14,497 nucleotides of DNA, taken from the NCBI GenBank assembly GCA_045636545.1, contig JAZTXR010000088.1, forward strand, positions 1 through 14,497, written 5' to 3'. Made by a program: the position numbers and the translations under genes. This document shows positions 13,254 to 14,497 of this stretch, one piece after another (position 1 is the stretch's first letter; each line of letters starts with the position of its first letter). The notes below the pieces were generated by a model. That model was not told where the DNA came from. It saw only the letters and a program-made list of their open reading frames with translations, and ran no database searches. This DNA comes from HGM04593 sp045636545 (lineage in GTDB: Bacteria > Bacteroidota > Bacteroidia > Bacteroidales > Bacteroidaceae).

Positions 13254-14411
13254 ATGACTTTTCCTGTTGAATGTTTCAAGGGTATAGAGACTCCATTCTA
13301 CTATTACGACGTGGAGTTGTTGGAGAGAACCATTGCCACTGTGAAGAACGAGGCTGCGCGTTATGGCAACTTTGATGTTCACTATGCGATAAAGGCAAAC
13401 TTCAACTCACGTCTGTTGAAGATTATTGCTGCTGCGGGTCTTGGTGCCGATTGTGTGAGTGGCGGCGAGGTTGCTGCGGCACTGGAGGCCGGTGTGCCTG
13501 CATCGAAGATTGTGTTTGCGGGTGTGGGAAAGACCGACAAGGAGATTGCGCTTGCGCTTGATGCCGGCATCTTCTGCTTCAATGCCGAGTCTGTTCCCGA
13601 GCTTGAGGCTATTGAGGCGCTTGCAGCCGAGCGTGGAGTGGTGGCACAGGTGGCGTTGAGAATAAACCCCAACGTGGGTGCGCACACGCATAGCAACATC
13701 ACTACAGGCTTGGCCGAGAACAAGTTCGGTATCGGCTATGAGCAGCTTGACGATGTCATGAATGTCATTGATGGGCTGGAGCACGTTTCGCTTGTAGGGC
13801 TTCATTTCCACATTGGCTCGCAGATTCTTGTGATGGACGATTTCATTGCCCTGTGTGGCAGAATAAATGAGCTGCAGGAGTTGCTGTACGAGACACGTGG
13901 CCTTGTGCTGCCACATATAAATGTGGGTGGTGGTCTGGGCATACGCTATGATGCTCCCGACAAGTATCCGGTGCCCGATTTTGAATTGTATTTTGCAACG
14001 TATGCCAATAACCTGAAGCTCTATCCCGGCCAGAGCGTACATTTTGAGCTTGGACGTAGCATTGTGGCGCAGTGCGGTACTCTTGTGACACGTGTCACGT
14101 ATGTGAAACGTGGTGGCTGCAAGCAGTTCGTTATTGTGGATGCCGGAATGAATGACCTCATCCGCCCGGCGTTGTACGATGCTTATCACCGCATAGAGAA
14201 TATCTGTTCCTGCAAGGAGGATGAGGTGTATGATGTGGTAGGCCCGGTGTGTGAGTCGTCGGATGTCTTTTGCCATGACCGCAAGATGCCTGCAACGGAG
14301 CGTGGCGACCTGCTTGCGATAAGGTCGGCCGGAGCTTACGGCGAGGCAATGTCATTCGGCTACAACTGCCGTGCATTGCCAAAGGCGGTGCTCTCGACTG
14401 ATGTGGAATGA
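13254..14411 (+). CDS. lysA: Diaminopimelate decarboxylase
   Basis: This PLP enzyme decarboxylates meso-diaminopimelate to lysine, the last step of the pathway. The 385-residue product is a fold-type III decarboxylase: PLP lysine Lys47 in YAIKAN (44-49), HIGSQ at 186-190, the phosphate-binding GGGLGI at 225-230, ELGR at 265-268, the active-site GPVCESSD at 330-337 (Cys333 and Glu334), and GAYG at 360-363. The sequence ends soon after the GYNCR segment, slightly shorter than in proteobacteria but complete in motifs. The ATG at 13254 is chosen over an in-frame TTG at 13245 because the protein then starts at the usual distance from its first strand. It lies 9 nt after lysC, probably translationally linked, and removes the diaminopimelate also needed for cell-wall cross-links. 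Confidence 0.95.
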   Translation: MTFPVECFKGIETPFYYYDVELLERTIATVKNEAARYGNFDVHYAIKANFNSRLLKIIAAAGLGADCVSGGEVAAALEAGVPASKIVFAGVGKTDKEIALALDAGIFCFNAESVPELEAIEALAAERGVVAQVALRINPNVGAHTHSNITTGLAENKFGIGYEQLDDVMNVIDGLEHVSLVGLHFHIGSQILVMDDFIALCGRINELQELLYETRGLVLPHINVGGGLGIRYDAPDKYPVPDFELYFATYANNLKLYPGQSVHFELGRSIVAQCGTLVTRVTYVKRGGCKQFVIVDAGMNDLIRPALYDAYHRIENICSCKEDEVYDVVGPVCESSDVFCHDRKMPATERGDLLAIRSAGAYGEAMSFGYNCRALPKAVLSTDVE

Positions 14412-14426
14412 TGTCTTGAGTGTTAT

Positions 14427-14465
14427 AACACAAACGGCCATCGCGACGCGATGGCCGTTTGTGTT
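14427..14465. terminator. 18-bp hairpin between lysA and the convergent partial gene
   Basis: Bases 14427-14444 pair perfectly with 14448-14465 around a GAC loop. It starts 16 bases beyond the lysA stop, and its right end overlaps the stop codon of the minus-strand gene. Neither side has a T-run, so it may block convergent transcription or protect 3' ends rather than act as a textbook intrinsic terminator. Confidence 0.7.
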
Positions 14466-14497
14466 ACTCCAACTTTATGGCCTTTACAGGCTCAATC
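14464..14497 (-). CDS. C-terminal end of a probable ABC-transporter permease (partial)
   Basis: On the minus strand the last complete codons in the window read IEPVKAIKLE followed by TAA at 14466-14464. The pattern P-V-K-A-[LI]-x-x-E is the usual extreme C-terminus of MacB/FtsX-type permeases in Bacteroidota. Only ten residues are visible, so the assignment rests on this tail alone. The rest of the gene lies beyond the right edge of the window. Confidence 0.45.
   Translation of the reverse strand, partial: IEPVKAIKLE

Noticed and set aside
13407..14276. 289-codon antisense frame within lysA
   Set aside because: Shadow of a well-supported lysA; composition-driven, no domain or start context.

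Overview
The window looks like a chromosomal stretch of a gut-type Bacteroidales (Bacteroidota) genome. The main signs are: repeated matches to the Bacteroidota sigma-A promoter (TTG, about 19 nt, TAnnTTTG); an almost complete lack of Shine-Dalgarno sequences; a BspA-type 23-residue leucine-rich-repeat protein; a DUF2027/Smr protein; a membrane-anchored LytTR regulator; and short GC-rich palindromic intergenic repeats. No genus is assigned. Most genes are housekeeping, and no phage, plasmid, CRISPR or intact transposon gene is visible.

Layout, left to right. 1-411: non-coding, AT-rich, then a cluster of hairpin repeats. 412-1769 (minus): udk (uridine kinase) and a lytic transglycosylase overlapping by ATGA. 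1770-2167: divergent control region with palindromic repeats, an inverted repeat and promoters for udk and fba. 2168-3169 (plus): class II fructose-bisphosphate aldolase with a strong terminator. 3243-3764: no convincing protein; a consensus promoter, about 340 nt of foldable sequence and a closing stem followed by T6, read here as an unidentified structured RNA. 3765-4184: a small secreted Gly/Tyr/Gln-rich protein with two DnaJ-type CxxCxGxG knuckles. 4268-5479: queA, whose promoter is buried in a 30-bp palindrome. 5558-6595: an 11-repeat BspA-like LRR protein. 6653-6973: a small predicted lipoprotein. 7047-9396: DUF2027/Smr protein and pepT, probably co-transcribed. A hairpin flanked by 7-nt tandem repeats separates pepT from the convergent purN. 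9509-10978 (minus): a 4-TM LytTR regulator followed by purN. 11211-14411 (plus): ftsE, lysC and lysA closely spaced. 14464-14497 (minus): the last ten codons of a probable ABC-transporter permease.

How the genes relate. lysC and lysA bracket the lysine/diaminopimelate pathway (first and last steps), so with ftsE upstream the operon joins envelope building-block supply to division. The lytic transglycosylase acts on the same polymer. udk, purN and queA serve nucleotide salvage, purine synthesis and tRNA modification. fba and pepT are central metabolic and peptide-degrading enzymes.

The most interesting unexplained element is the putative structured RNA at about 3346-3688. Its 3' module faintly resembles the right end/omega-RNA of IS200/IS605 elements, but no tnpB is present. 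Next are the palindrome over the queA promoter and the secreted protein with half a DnaJ zinc domain.
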